From Paenibacillus agricola (lineage in GTDB: Bacteria; Bacillota; Bacilli; Paenibacillales; NBRC-103111): a DNA stretch of 64,000 bases. The translations under genes and the position numbers were made by a program. This document shows positions 34,561 through 43,147 of this stretch, piece after piece (the stretch's first letter is position 1; each line of letters begins with the position of its first letter). The notes under the pieces were generated by a model. That model worked only from the letters and a program-made list of their open reading frames with translations. It searched no databases and had not been told where the DNA came from. The stretch is from NCBI RefSeq assembly GCF_011440305.1, contig NZ_JAAOIW010000002.1, positions 674,084-738,083 of the forward strand, given 5' to 3'.

Positions 34561-35433
34561 CTACCCTTTAACAGAGCCTACCATCAAACCGCTGACAAAA
34601 TATTTTTGCAGCAGCATATACACCAGCATAATCGGCAGCGTGGCGACCACGATCACAGCCATCTTGACCGACGGCGGTACTGCAAATTCTCCCGCAGCAT
34701 CGGAAGCGCCCGCTCCCCCTGCAGCCAAAAGCACGATCTGGCGCAGCATAATCTGGATCGGCCATTTCGTCGAATCGTTGATATATAACAGCGCAGGCAT
34801 GAAGGTATTCCAGTTCGCTACCGCATAAAACAACGAAAAGGTCGCAAGCATCGGCTTGGACAGCGGCAAAAAGATCCGAAACAAAATTTGCAGATCGTTA
34901 TACCCGTCGATCTTCGCCGATTCCTCCAGCTCCTTCGGAAGCTGCTGGAAAAAATTTTTCGTAATAATCAGGTAAAACGGGCTGATCAGGCTTGGAATAA
35001 TGAGCGACCAAATGCTGTCCAGCAGCCCTGCCGATTTCACCACAATGAAATTAGGGATCATGCCCGGGCGAAAAACAATCGTCAGCACAATCAAGAACAT
35101 GATCAGCTTCTTGCCCATAATCGGATTGCGAGCCAGAGGGTAAGCCGTCAGCACGGTAAAAACCAAATTAAACAACGTGCCCAGCGCGGTAATATATACG
35201 GTAATCAGCAGGCTGTTAGCGATACTGTCCGATGAAAAAATATAGCGGTACGCATCCAGTGTAAAATCTGTAGGGATCAGCACAAAGCTGTTCTGCAGCA
35301 GCCCTTCGGCGGTAGTTAAGGAGCCGGCAATAATATGTATAAACGGCAGTATGGTCACCATAGCGAACAATAACAGCACTACATAATTGATGATATCAAA
35401 CAGTCGACTTCCTATCGACTTCTCATAGGTCAT
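34561..35433 (-). CDS. Carbohydrate ABC transporter permease (LplC-like)
   Basis: A 290-residue permease of the CUT1 family with six membrane segments. The ATPase-contacting EAA loop is ELEESAKIDGYNDLQILFRI followed by FLPLSKP. The C-terminal KYFVSGLMVGSVKG is typical of LplC/YtcP. I chose the ATG at 35433 (MTYEKSIGSRLFD), with GAAAGG nine bases upstream; an ATG at 35442 is also possible. It works as heterodimer with the product of the next upstream gene. Confidence 0.9.
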   Translation of the reverse strand: MTYEKSIGSRLFDIINYVVLLLFAMVTILPFIHIIAGSLTTAEGLLQNSFVLIPTDFTLDAYRYIFSSDSIANSLLITVYITALGTLFNLVFTVLTAYPLARNPIMGKKLIMFLIVLTIVFRPGMIPNFIVVKSAGLLDSIWSLIIPSLISPFYLIITKNFFQQLPKELEESAKIDGYNDLQILFRIFLPLSKPMLATFSLFYAVANWNTFMPALLYINDSTKWPIQIMLRQIVLLAAGGAGASDAAGEFAVPPSVKMAVIVVATLPIMLVYMLLQKYFVSGLMVGSVKG

Positions 35434-35464
35434 CCTCTTCATCCTTTCTTTCTCGAATAGCCTT

Positions 35465-36460
35465 CTAGAATATACCTTCTTCGCCAAGCTTTTTGGATAC
35501 CCGGTTGGATAAATACACCAGAATCAGACCGACTATGGATGTAAACATGCCCACTGCGGTACTGTAGCTTAAGCTTCCTTGAGTGATGCCGACCATATAC
35601 ACATACGTATCGAATACCTCGGACACGTTGCGATTGAGTGCATTTTGCATGCTGTAGATATGCTCAAACCCAGTGTCGAAAAACGAGCCCAGCCTCAGGA
35701 TCAGCAGGATCACAATCGTGCTCCGTAGCATCGGCAATGTGATATACCAGAGCTGCTGCAAGCGTCTTGCGCCATCAATACGTGCCGCTTCATATTGCTC
35801 GGGATCGATGCTGGTCAGTGCCGCTAGGAAGATGATCGTGCCCCAACCGCATTCCTTCCAAATCACTTGCCCGATATACAAAGGCAGGAACCAATCGGGG
35901 TTCGCCAGGATGTTCAGCTTTTGTCCCCAAATCGAAGCAATCACATCATTAACCACACCACCCTCAGTAGTAAACAAAATATAGCTGATGCTGACGACAA
36001 CCACCCAAGACATGAAATGTGGGACATAAGTCACGGTTTGCACAAACCTTTTGACCGCCAGATGTCTGACCTCATTTAACATTAATGCCAGCAGAATCGG
36101 CAGCGGGAAAAAGAACACAATGTTGCTAACCCCAATAATCGTCGTATTTTTCAATAACAGCCAGAAATCCGATTCATTGAAAAAACGGATAAAATGATGA
36201 AATCCGACCCACTTGCTTTCGGTAAATCCCAAAAAAGGCTGGTAATTCTGAAAGGCTATCGCTAGCCCTCCTATGGGCAGGTACTTAAAGATGAGGAAGT
36301 AGAACAACCCAGGCACAAGCATCATATACATCCATCGATCCTTGCTTAGTGTCCTCCATACCTTGCTCCTTTTCGGATAAACATCCTTCCTCGCCTGAAC
36401 CAAAGCTGCGGCTTCCTTGCTCAATCGCTTCTCCTCCAACTCTGTAATATTGCCTGTCAT
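35465..36460 (-). CDS. Carbohydrate ABC transporter permease (LplB-like)
   Basis: A 331-residue inner-membrane permease with six membrane segments (first, DRWMYMMLVPGLFYFLIFKY). The EAA loop is PEQYEAARIDGARRLQQLWY followed by ITLPML. NRNVSEVFDTYVYMVGITQG is a family-typical extracellular loop region. It is the first gene of the operon permease-permease-binding protein-oxidoreductase. The start is uncertain: MTGNITELEEKRL at 36460 opens just before the basic cytoplasmic tail but has a weak ribosome site. Upstream in-frame ATGs at 36490 and 36577 exist. Confidence 0.87.
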   Translation of the reverse strand: MTGNITELEEKRLSKEAAALVQARKDVYPKRSKVWRTLSKDRWMYMMLVPGLFYFLIFKYLPIGGLAIAFQNYQPFLGFTESKWVGFHHFIRFFNESDFWLLLKNTTIIGVSNIVFFFPLPILLALMLNEVRHLAVKRFVQTVTYVPHFMSWVVVVSISYILFTTEGGVVNDVIASIWGQKLNILANPDWFLPLYIGQVIWKECGWGTIIFLAALTSIDPEQYEAARIDGARRLQQLWYITLPMLRSTIVILLILRLGSFFDTGFEHIYSMQNALNRNVSEVFDTYVYMVGITQGSLSYSTAVGMFTSIVGLILVYLSNRVSKKLGEEGIF

Positions 36461-36709
36461 GTAATAACGTGTGTTCGTCTGCAACACCATTAATCTTAGT
36501 ACACCGCCAGTCAACTTTAAATAATCTAATATGGTTGTAAAAAAACGAGGATTTCCGCCTTTTTCAAGCATGGCCAATCCTATTTGACCTCGAAGTAATC
36601 TTATTTAATCAACTTAAACGAACCCAATTATCCATTTCTGACCTATTTAAAACCATTCACTGTAAGAGAGCTTATCGTGGTAAAATAAAGAGAAAAGGGA
36701 GAACGCGGT

Positions 36710-36841
36710 ATGCAAAACCAAAGAAACGGCAAACGTAAACAAAAAGACTGGCGCCGAGCCATTGTCAACCTCATGCTGGGCCTGCTTGCCGCTATTGTTC
36801 TCTGGATCATCGTGCTTTGGGCTACACTACAGACTGAATAA
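36710..36841 (+). CDS. Small single-span membrane protein before pbpA
   Basis: A 43-residue protein: a very basic N-terminus (MQNQRNGKRKQKDWRR) and one hydrophobic helix (AIVNLMLGLLAAIVLWIIVL), ending ATLQTE. AAAAGGGAGA lies ten bases before the ATG. The penicillin-binding protein gene starts 19 bases after its stop, so they are co-transcribed. It may be an assembly or regulatory partner of the transpeptidase; I do not recognise the family. Confidence 0.7.
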   Translation: MQNQRNGKRKQKDWRRAIVNLMLGLLAAIVLWIIVLWATLQTE

Positions 36842-36860
36842 AGGGCATGGGAGTGAGGAA

Positions 36861-38918
36861 ATGGGCAACAATTTTTCGCGATATGCGGAAGAACCACCCG
36901 AACAAAAAAGAAACAGGATGCAAAAGCATTTTTCCGTCCGTTTGAACGTGTTTTTTTTCGTAGCATTTTTGGCTTTCACCATACTGATTGTCCGTCTGGC
37001 CATCCTCCAATTTGTCGAAAGTAAACACTTAAAAGAAGAAACCGCTTCGATTACGAACAGCAACAGTCCTATAGCGCCCATACGTGGCACGATCTACGAC
37101 CGGACGGGTTATCCAGTAGCCCAATCGAGGTCGATGCAATCGGTCTACTACCGGGTTGAAGGGCGTGCAACGAACAAGGACGATATTATACAGCTGGCGA
37201 CAGAGCTTGAAAAAATTTTCTCCCTTTACGGCAAGCCGGAGCAAAAGAAATTAAGTGCCGCCGAAATTCTGAAGCTGATGGATGTTGGCTTCGATATGGA
37301 TAAAGCCAAGACAAAGGAACCCAGCTATTATTACGTTCCCCGCCGCATCAAAACAGATCTTACTAATAAAGAAATTGCTTTCCTGTTAGAGCACCGCGAC
37401 CAGCTTACAGGCATTGAGGTGTTCGAGGACAGCATCCGTGTGTATGATCCTCAGCGTATCTCTGCCCAGCTTGTGGGTTATATGAAACGTTATAATGCCG
37501 CAAGAAACCCGGTGTCTGGCCTCAACTTTTATAAGGATAGGGGAGATGAGTATCTGGAGGTGGAGGATGTCGGCTTTGATGGGTTGGAGCTGATGTACCA
37601 GGATGAGCTTCGTGGGCAAAAAGGGTTCAAATCGTATCCCGTCAACGCGCTGCAAAAAATTATTGGACCCGCCACTCTGATAGCACCGGAAAAAGGCCAT
37701 AACCTGCATCTTACGATCGATAAGGATGTGCAATTGGCTACCCAGCAAGCTATTACCGAGCATCTTGAATTTATTCGCAACCGCCGCTTGGCAGGCAGTA
37801 CCTACTATGCGCCCAACGCAAGATCCGGGTATGCGGTAGCAATGGAAGTCCAAACCGGCAAAGTTGTTGCAATGGCCAGCATGCCTGACTATGATACGAA
37901 CACCTGGACGGGCGGCATGAGCAATGATGAATACAGCCAAATTATGCCTTTTATTAATAATGGCACCATTACGACCTCCTATCCCGATTATCCCGAGAAG
38001 GAACGAAGCAAGCATCCATCCTCCTTGGTTTATATGGGCTCTACGGTTAAACCCTTATCCGTATTGGTTGGCTTGATGGAGAATGTCATCTCGCCTAACA
38101 GCACCTATAGCGACGGTGGCTCGTTCACATTTGGTAAGGATAAACGAACCATAAGCAACTCTGATGGGCATGCGTATGGCTCTTTAAACCCTACAACGGC
38201 TATTCAGGTGTCGTCCAATACCTTTATGTCGGCGATGATTGGAGTGCCGCTTTATAACAAATACGGCGGAGAAAAATCCAAGGTGCTGGATGTGTGGGCG
38301 CAATATTTTGCTGAATTTGGGCTGGGCGTGAAAACCGGCAGTAATCTGCCCAATGAGTACGAGGGCTCCAATGAATTTTTCAAAAATGCCAAAACGAGCA
38401 GCTACCAATCAGCCATGGTTTATGCCTCGTGGGGGCAGAACGAGAAATATACGACGCTCCAGCTTACCCAGTTCGCCGCCACACTCGCCAGCCGCGGTAA
38501 ACGGATGATGCCACAATTCGTGGAAAAGGTAACGAAGTCTAATGGAGATTTGGTGCGCGGCTATGAACCCGTGGTGCTAACGGAAGCTAATTATCCCAGC
38601 AACTACTGGGATGTTGTGATCCGCGGGATGAAAAGCGGTGCGGAAGGGATCGATGAATTGCCATTCCCGGTTGCCCGCAAGACAGGCACCTCGACACAGG
38701 ATGTCCCGGGTGGACGGGTCGATAATGCTGTCTTTATCTCCTTTGCCCCCATCGACAATCCTGTGTTGGCCATTGCCGTCGTCGTCCCTGAAGGACGCTT
38801 CGGAAAGTTTGGCGCTGCGCCGATCGCCGCTAAGATGTATGCGGCCTATGACCAATATATCGGTGGGCTAAGCTCACCGGCTGCTGGCGGCAGCAAGGCT
38901 ACAGTGAAAAGTCCATAG
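36861..38918 (+). CDS. Class B penicillin-binding protein (PBP2/PbpA type)
   Basis: A 685-residue transpeptidase of the elongation type. A short cytoplasmic tail and one membrane anchor (LNVFFFVAFLAFTILIVRLA) precede the pedestal domain with its IRGTIYDRTGYPVAQS motif (a PBP dimerisation-domain hallmark). The transpeptidase active site is S394-T-V-K397, then S451-S-N453, then K607-T-G609. It crosslinks peptidoglycan outside the membrane and is a target of beta-lactams. I chose the ATG at 36861; an earlier in-frame start would overlap the small membrane protein gene. Class B, because no transglycosylase domain is present. Confidence 0.92.
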   Translation: MGNNFSRYAEEPPEQKRNRMQKHFSVRLNVFFFVAFLAFTILIVRLAILQFVESKHLKEETASITNSNSPIAPIRGTIYDRTGYPVAQSRSMQSVYYRVEGRATNKDDIIQLATELEKIFSLYGKPEQKKLSAAEILKLMDVGFDMDKAKTKEPSYYYVPRRIKTDLTNKEIAFLLEHRDQLTGIEVFEDSIRVYDPQRISAQLVGYMKRYNAARNPVSGLNFYKDRGDEYLEVEDVGFDGLELMYQDELRGQKGFKSYPVNALQKIIGPATLIAPEKGHNLHLTIDKDVQLATQQAITEHLEFIRNRRLAGSTYYAPNARSGYAVAMEVQTGKVVAMASMPDYDTNTWTGGMSNDEYSQIMPFINNGTITTSYPDYPEKERSKHPSSLVYMGSTVKPLSVLVGLMENVISPNSTYSDGGSFTFGKDKRTISNSDGHAYGSLNPTTAIQVSSNTFMSAMIGVPLYNKYGGEKSKVLDVWAQYFAEFGLGVKTGSNLPNEYEGSNEFFKNAKTSSYQSAMVYASWGQNEKYTTLQLTQFAATLASRGKRMMPQFVEKVTKSNGDLVRGYEPVVLTEANYPSNYWDVVIRGMKSGAEGIDELPFPVARKTGTSTQDVPGGRVDNAVFISFAPIDNPVLAIAVVVPEGRFGKFGAAPIAAKMYAAYDQYIGGLSSPAAGGSKATVKSP

Positions 38919-38980
38919 GGAAACGCTCCTGCTCCTAGGAAAAAGCTAAGAGATAAGCTCATAAAGATCAAATAAATAGA

Positions 38981-39009
38981 TTGACAAATTATCAGAATTT
39001 TCGTACAAT
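38981..39009 (+). promoter_or_regulatory. Near-consensus sigma-A promoter
   Basis: TTGACA (38981-38986), a 17-bp spacer and TACAAT (39004-39009) form an almost perfect vegetative promoter, 43 bp before the ATG of the 34-aa gene. The spacer and the region after the start point carry the two arms of an inverted repeat (38987-38998 and 39026-39037). Confidence 0.85.
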
Positions 39010-39037
39010 TCATGAATAATTATTGATTCTGATTATT
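38987..39037. promoter_or_regulatory. Inverted repeat flanking the promoter -10 region
   Basis: AATTATCAGAAT (38987-38998) and ATTCTGATTATT (39026-39037) are inverted copies matching at 11 of 12 positions. One lies in the promoter spacer, the other just after the predicted start site. An AT palindrome AATAATTATT (39015-39024) lies between. The arrangement fits a dimeric repressor bound at two half-sites or an operator hairpin. Confidence 0.55.
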
Positions 39038-39051
39038 GGGAGATGATCGTC

Positions 39052-39156
39052 ATGGACAACATTAAATCAGTCTGTAAAGGTCTTTTGTTCGGTTTATTCG
39101 GATTTGCGACTCTTCCTATTCTATTGGTTCGGAGCATTGTTGAAATGATTGGTTGA
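39052..39156 (+). CDS. 34-residue hydrophobic small protein
   Basis: MDNIKSVCKGLLFGLFGFAT followed by LPILLVRSIVEMIG. One amphipathic or membrane helix dominates. The ATG has GGGAG ten bases upstream, a strong promoter lies 43 bp upstream and a terminator 32 bp downstream, so this is a complete short gene. I do not recognise the family. Single-helix proteins of this size often bind membrane complexes or act as type I toxins, but no antisense RNA gene is evident. Confidence 0.65.
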   Translation: MDNIKSVCKGLLFGLFGFATLPILLVRSIVEMIG

Positions 39157-39188
39157 TGAAAGCAACAGGGATCCATTGAAAAACAAAT

Positions 39189-39225
39189 AAAGGCCTTGTA
39201 CATGATTTCACTGTACAAGGTCTTT
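39189..39225 (+). terminator. Terminator of the 34-aa gene
   Basis: AAAGGCCTTGTACA pairs with TGTACAAGGTCTTT across a nine-base loop, a 14-bp stem with one G-U pair and flanking A and T runs. Confidence 0.8.
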
Positions 39226-39363
39226 ATGCGTTACAAGAGCGTATCACAAGAGCACAGGATGAACGGGTACAGGGTGATTGAGGTTCAGGAGAAGGTTTAA
39301 GATGGTTGAAGGCCTCAGAAGCTGAAGGACTGAAGTGCAACTGGGCTACGATGTGGAGAATCG

Positions 39364-39588
39364 CTAAGCAATATGCCGTAATCGACTTTCTTTGAAGCGC
39401 TGTAAATCGTCACGCAGCTCTTTGATCAAGCAAGTAAATTGCTCCTGCAGCATATGGAGCTCTGAATAGTACTCAGCTTGCTTTCGATTGAGCTCAAATG
39501 CAGATAAAGCAACAAATTCGTGGTACTCTGCGTAACAGCTGTTCGCCATGTCGACAATCGCTTCATGCGGGTTCTCTGGCACTCTCAT
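39364..39588 (-). CDS. Unrecognised 74-residue helical protein
   Basis: A small protein starting MRVPENPHEAIVDMANSCYA, with heptad-like hydrophobic spacing in the rest (LNRKQAEYYSELHMLQEQFT), which suggests a coiled coil. The ATG at 39588 has GGGGAG about nine bases upstream. A longer open frame (to 39750) has AT-rich, cysteine-containing sequence unlike the remainder and no ribosome site. I do not recognise the family and nothing in its surroundings gives a role. Confidence 0.55.
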   Translation of the reverse strand: MRVPENPHEAIVDMANSCYAEYHEFVALSAFELNRKQAEYYSELHMLQEQFTCLIKELRDDLQRFKESRLRHIA

Positions 39589-39780
39589 CAGAAATCCACT
39601 CCCCTGGAATATGTATGTTGCTTTGGAATAAATAAAGCATAATTTTGTAAGCATTTCCATGTCAAGTGATTTTTCTGATTTTTTGCAATTTTCAAAAAAG
39701 TTAATAAATGAAGGCTTTATAAAAGATACCAATAATAAAATTTCAACCACGAAATGAACTTCAGGCTACGCCTTTACATA

Positions 39781-39815
39781 GGAAGAAGACGAGGCAAAGA
39801 GCCTCGTCTTCTTCC
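39781..39815. terminator. 15-bp perfect inverted repeat after the GH78 gene
   Basis: GGAAGAAGACGAGGC and GCCTCGTCTTCTTCC flank a five-base loop, 45 bp after the stop of the rhamnosidase gene on the minus strand. There is no long T run, but its size and place fit a terminator. Confidence 0.7.
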
Positions 39816-39859
39816 TTCCGGCCTATCTCCCTTCATAAAGCCATAGCCATGTGTATCCA

Positions 39860-42800
39860 TCAAGCTCTTGTAAATTCAAAGCTTCCCGAACGCGCTGTAT
39901 ACACGGCGTAGCCTTCTTCTTCGCCTATCAAGACTAGGCTAGAATCGCCACTAACTTGAATTCTTGTATTTATATCTACAGCTAACGGCACCCAAATTTC
40001 CGCTTCTGTATTGGCCGGAACCGTTACCCGCAGCCGGAATGCCGCCTCGCCGCCAGTCTCCCACTGTACATGAATTGTCCCGTACATGGAATCGAAGGAT
40101 GCTTTTACCGAAGAGATCCGCCCACCTGGATGCGGCTTGACTGTAAACCGTTTGAAGCCCCATTGCTCCCCGTCACGCGGCAAGTCAATTCCAGCCATAT
40201 AGCGGTAAAGCCATTCGCCAACCGATCCCAACGAGTAATGGTTAAAGGAGTTCATGACCGCCTTTTGCGGTCCATGCTCCAGTGTCCAACCATCCCACCG
40301 CTCCCAAATTGTCGTTGCACCCTGCAGTACCGAATATAGCCAAGAAGGAAATGATTCCTGCTGCAGCAGCTCATAAGCGACATCCGTATAGCCATGCTCG
40401 GAAAGCATAGGAAGCAGGTAGCTAACACCAACAAAGCCTGTGGATAAATGTGTGCCCTTATGCTTAATATCAGTTAACAGGTGCATCACGGCCGATTGAC
40501 GGCCTGACTCCGGCAGCAAATCCATGTACAGCGCCAGCAAATACACGGTTTGGGTTTCACCTTTAATCGTTCCATCCTCATAGACATAGGCCTTTTGAAA
40601 AGCTGTGCGAATTTGCTCAAATAAGCCGCTATAGGCAATGGCATCTGCTTCGCGGCCAATCACCTTGGCGATTTGTGCCATCAAATGGGCGCTATAGGCA
40701 AAATAAGCAGTAGCCAGCACATCCTTCGGTGTATCTGCTGCGATCGACAGCCAATCGCCAAAGCCATAATCCGGGCGCAGCCATTGGCTGCTGTCCTGCT
40801 TCAAAAATTCGATGAACCGTTCCATCGCCGGATAATGCCGCTCTAGTATACGTCGATCCCCATACACACGGTAAACTGTCCAAGGTACGATCACGCCAGC
40901 TTCACCCCATGCGGCTATGCCAGACTCTAGCCACCCCAAATGTGGCGCTACGTTCGTGAACGCGCCAGACTCGCGTTGCGCGTCTTCGACATCGTCCATC
41001 CATTTACTGAAAAAACCACCAACATTCATATTGTAAGAAGCAGTACGAATGAAAATTTGTGCATCCCCCGTCCAGCCCAGCCGTTCATCACGCTGCGGGC
41101 AATCTGTCGGGACGCTAAGGAAATTATCCTTTTGCCCCCACTCGATATTGCTGATTAGCTGATTCAAGAGTGGATCCGAGGTTTCCAAAGAGCCAGCAAG
41201 CGGTGTATCCGAGCGCAGCACAATGGCTGTTAGGCAATCGAGCGGCGGTTGTCCCGGATAGCCCGTTATTTCCACATACTGAAACCCATGAAAAGTAAAC
41301 TTAGGCTCAAATATTTCAAGCCCCTGGCCCTTAAGAATAAAAATATCGGTCTGCCTTGCGCCGCGAAGGCTATCTATATATAAAGTGCCATCCTGGTTCA
41401 TCATTTCGGCAAAACGCATACGTACCGTGGTACCCGCGGAGCCACTTACGCGCAGCTGGGCGCGGCCGACGATGTTCTGCCCCAAGTTAAATATGAACAC
41501 GCCCGGCTTAGGCTCGTTTACAGAGATAGGCGACAGCCGCTCCATTGCTCTGACGACTGGCCCCTTTTGCGCGGTTAGGCTGCCTTGGAAAGGCGAAAGC
41601 TCCGGGATGTATACCGGACTCCAGCCTGCATCGGCACGGCTGGAGGCTGCAGCTAACGATGCGCTATGCTCCTCAGGCAGGCACCAATCTGCAATTTCCT
41701 TGCGTGCATCATGGATTTCACCCTGCTGCAGGTCAGAATATTGGATGGAGCCTTGGCTCCACTCCCAGCTCTCGTCTGTTGCGATGACGGTTTCTGAACC
41801 GTCCGAATGGAGGATATGCAGCTGTGCCAGCGCATAAGGCCGTGTACCATATTGGTAGGGACCGAACATCGCTACACAGCCCGCATACCAACCAGGTCCC
41901 ACGACCAGGCCTAGCTTGTTCTCCCCCTGCTGCAATGATGCTGTCACATCATAAGCTTGTACCATCAACCGCTGGTTATAGTCGGTCCAGCCTGGAGCCA
42001 ACTCCTGGTCACCAGCCTTCTGGCCATTCACATGCAGCTCGTATACCCCAAGCGCGGTTGCATACACATAAGCGCGCTGGATGGGTTTGGATAGCTCGAA
42101 TGAGGTGCGGATGAACCCGTTCTCATTTTTACTTGGATGGTACAATTGCTGGGGCCAATTAAACTCGCTTCCCCATGGGCCCGAGCCGAAGCACTCAGAC
42201 CTCTCTGCCGCTAGCCAGCTCGAATCGTCAAATTCCCAAGCGTTCCAGCCATCCGGCTTCTCCTCAGATATTTTCCACGATGGGTCTGTGACGAACTCCA
42301 ATGTATGACCATCTTCAGTCTCTACAACAAGCTTGGCGCATAAAGCTCCAAAATTGACGCCAATGCCGTAGCTTGAGCTTTCGTTCAAGCAATACGCAAG
42401 CACATTACGTCCAGGAAGCAGCGTATGCGTCAAATCCGTGTGGAGCGGATAACGGAAATTATAGCCTGCATGGGCGAGCTGCCCGTTAATAAATAGCAAG
42501 GGACGGCTATCTCCCGTGCTCGTTAATATAGCTTTGCTAATAGGGGCAGGAATATCGACGGTTGCCCGGAGATAGACCATTTTCCCCGCGTAGGCGTCGC
42601 TGTTAGCCCGCTCTTTGCGTTCTGCCTCCGGCAGGCATATCCAATGGACGCCTTCCAGGGAAGGCTTTTCGGATTTGGAAACGGATCCATCTTCAGCTAC
42701 GGGCACAGCGGATTTGCCGCGTTTATCTCCAAGGGTGACCCATTGGGCGACCCAATCGCTTGGCTTCAAGAGTCCCATCGACCAATGCCCAATTTCGCTC

Positions 42801-43126
42801 CATGCCGAGGGTTCGCCGTCTTGGTTCCATATACGAACCGACCAGTAATAATCACGGTTAGATGCAAGCGCACTACCTTCATATTCCACAAGCACCGACT
42901 GTCCGGATGCTACCTGTCCACTATCCCACATATCTGCTGGCTTCGCAGGCAACACCAATTGGGAACGGTCGGATGCGACAACAATCTGGTAAGCAGATTG
43001 AAGCACACCCGCCAGTGATGAGTGCAGCTTCCAGCTGAATCTTGGATTCAACTCCCCCAAACCAAGCGGCTCCTGTTCGTACTCTACGGTCATTGCAACA
43101 ATTTCCACGGCACGGGTCTCCTTCAT
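39860..43126 (-). CDS. Alpha-L-rhamnosidase (GH78)
   Basis: A 1088-residue cytoplasmic GH78 enzyme. In order: an N-terminal sandwich domain with the EPLGLGELNPRFSWKL signature, a second beta domain (FELSKPIQRAYVYATALGVY ELHVNGQ region), a third (the NIVGRAQLRV segment), the (alpha/alpha)6 barrel, and the C-terminal beta domain (GWTLEHGPQKAVMNSFNHYS then RFTVKPHPGGRISSVKASF). The catalytic region is CPQRDERLGWTGDAQIF, whose acidic residues include the general acid. It removes terminal rhamnose from oligosaccharides or glycosides. The start 22 bp after the upstream GH78 gene makes them one operon. Confidence 0.92.
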   Translation of the reverse strand: MKETRAVEIVAMTVEYEQEPLGLGELNPRFSWKLHSSLAGVLQSAYQIVVASDRSQLVLPAKPADMWDSGQVASGQSVLVEYEGSALASNRDYYWSVRIWNQDGEPSAWSEIGHWSMGLLKPSDWVAQWVTLGDKRGKSAVPVAEDGSVSKSEKPSLEGVHWICLPEAERKERANSDAYAGKMVYLRATVDIPAPISKAILTSTGDSRPLLFINGQLAHAGYNFRYPLHTDLTHTLLPGRNVLAYCLNESSSYGIGVNFGALCAKLVVETEDGHTLEFVTDPSWKISEEKPDGWNAWEFDDSSWLAAERSECFGSGPWGSEFNWPQQLYHPSKNENGFIRTSFELSKPIQRAYVYATALGVYELHVNGQKAGDQELAPGWTDYNQRLMVQAYDVTASLQQGENKLGLVVGPGWYAGCVAMFGPYQYGTRPYALAQLHILHSDGSETVIATDESWEWSQGSIQYSDLQQGEIHDARKEIADWCLPEEHSASLAAASSRADAGWSPVYIPELSPFQGSLTAQKGPVVRAMERLSPISVNEPKPGVFIFNLGQNIVGRAQLRVSGSAGTTVRMRFAEMMNQDGTLYIDSLRGARQTDIFILKGQGLEIFEPKFTFHGFQYVEITGYPGQPPLDCLTAIVLRSDTPLAGSLETSDPLLNQLISNIEWGQKDNFLSVPTDCPQRDERLGWTGDAQIFIRTASYNMNVGGFFSKWMDDVEDAQRESGAFTNVAPHLGWLESGIAAWGEAGVIVPWTVYRVYGDRRILERHYPAMERFIEFLKQDSSQWLRPDYGFGDWLSIAADTPKDVLATAYFAYSAHLMAQIAKVIGREADAIAYSGLFEQIRTAFQKAYVYEDGTIKGETQTVYLLALYMDLLPESGRQSAVMHLLTDIKHKGTHLSTGFVGVSYLLPMLSEHGYTDVAYELLQQESFPSWLYSVLQGATTIWERWDGWTLEHGPQKAVMNSFNHYSLGSVGEWLYRYMAGIDLPRDGEQWGFKRFTVKPHPGGRISSVKASFDSMYGTIHVQWETGGEAAFRLRVTVPANTEAEIWVPLAVDINTRIQVSGDSSLVLIGEEEGYAVYTARSGSFEFTRA

Positions 43127-43147
43127 TTTTCGATTAAAAGCATCGTT

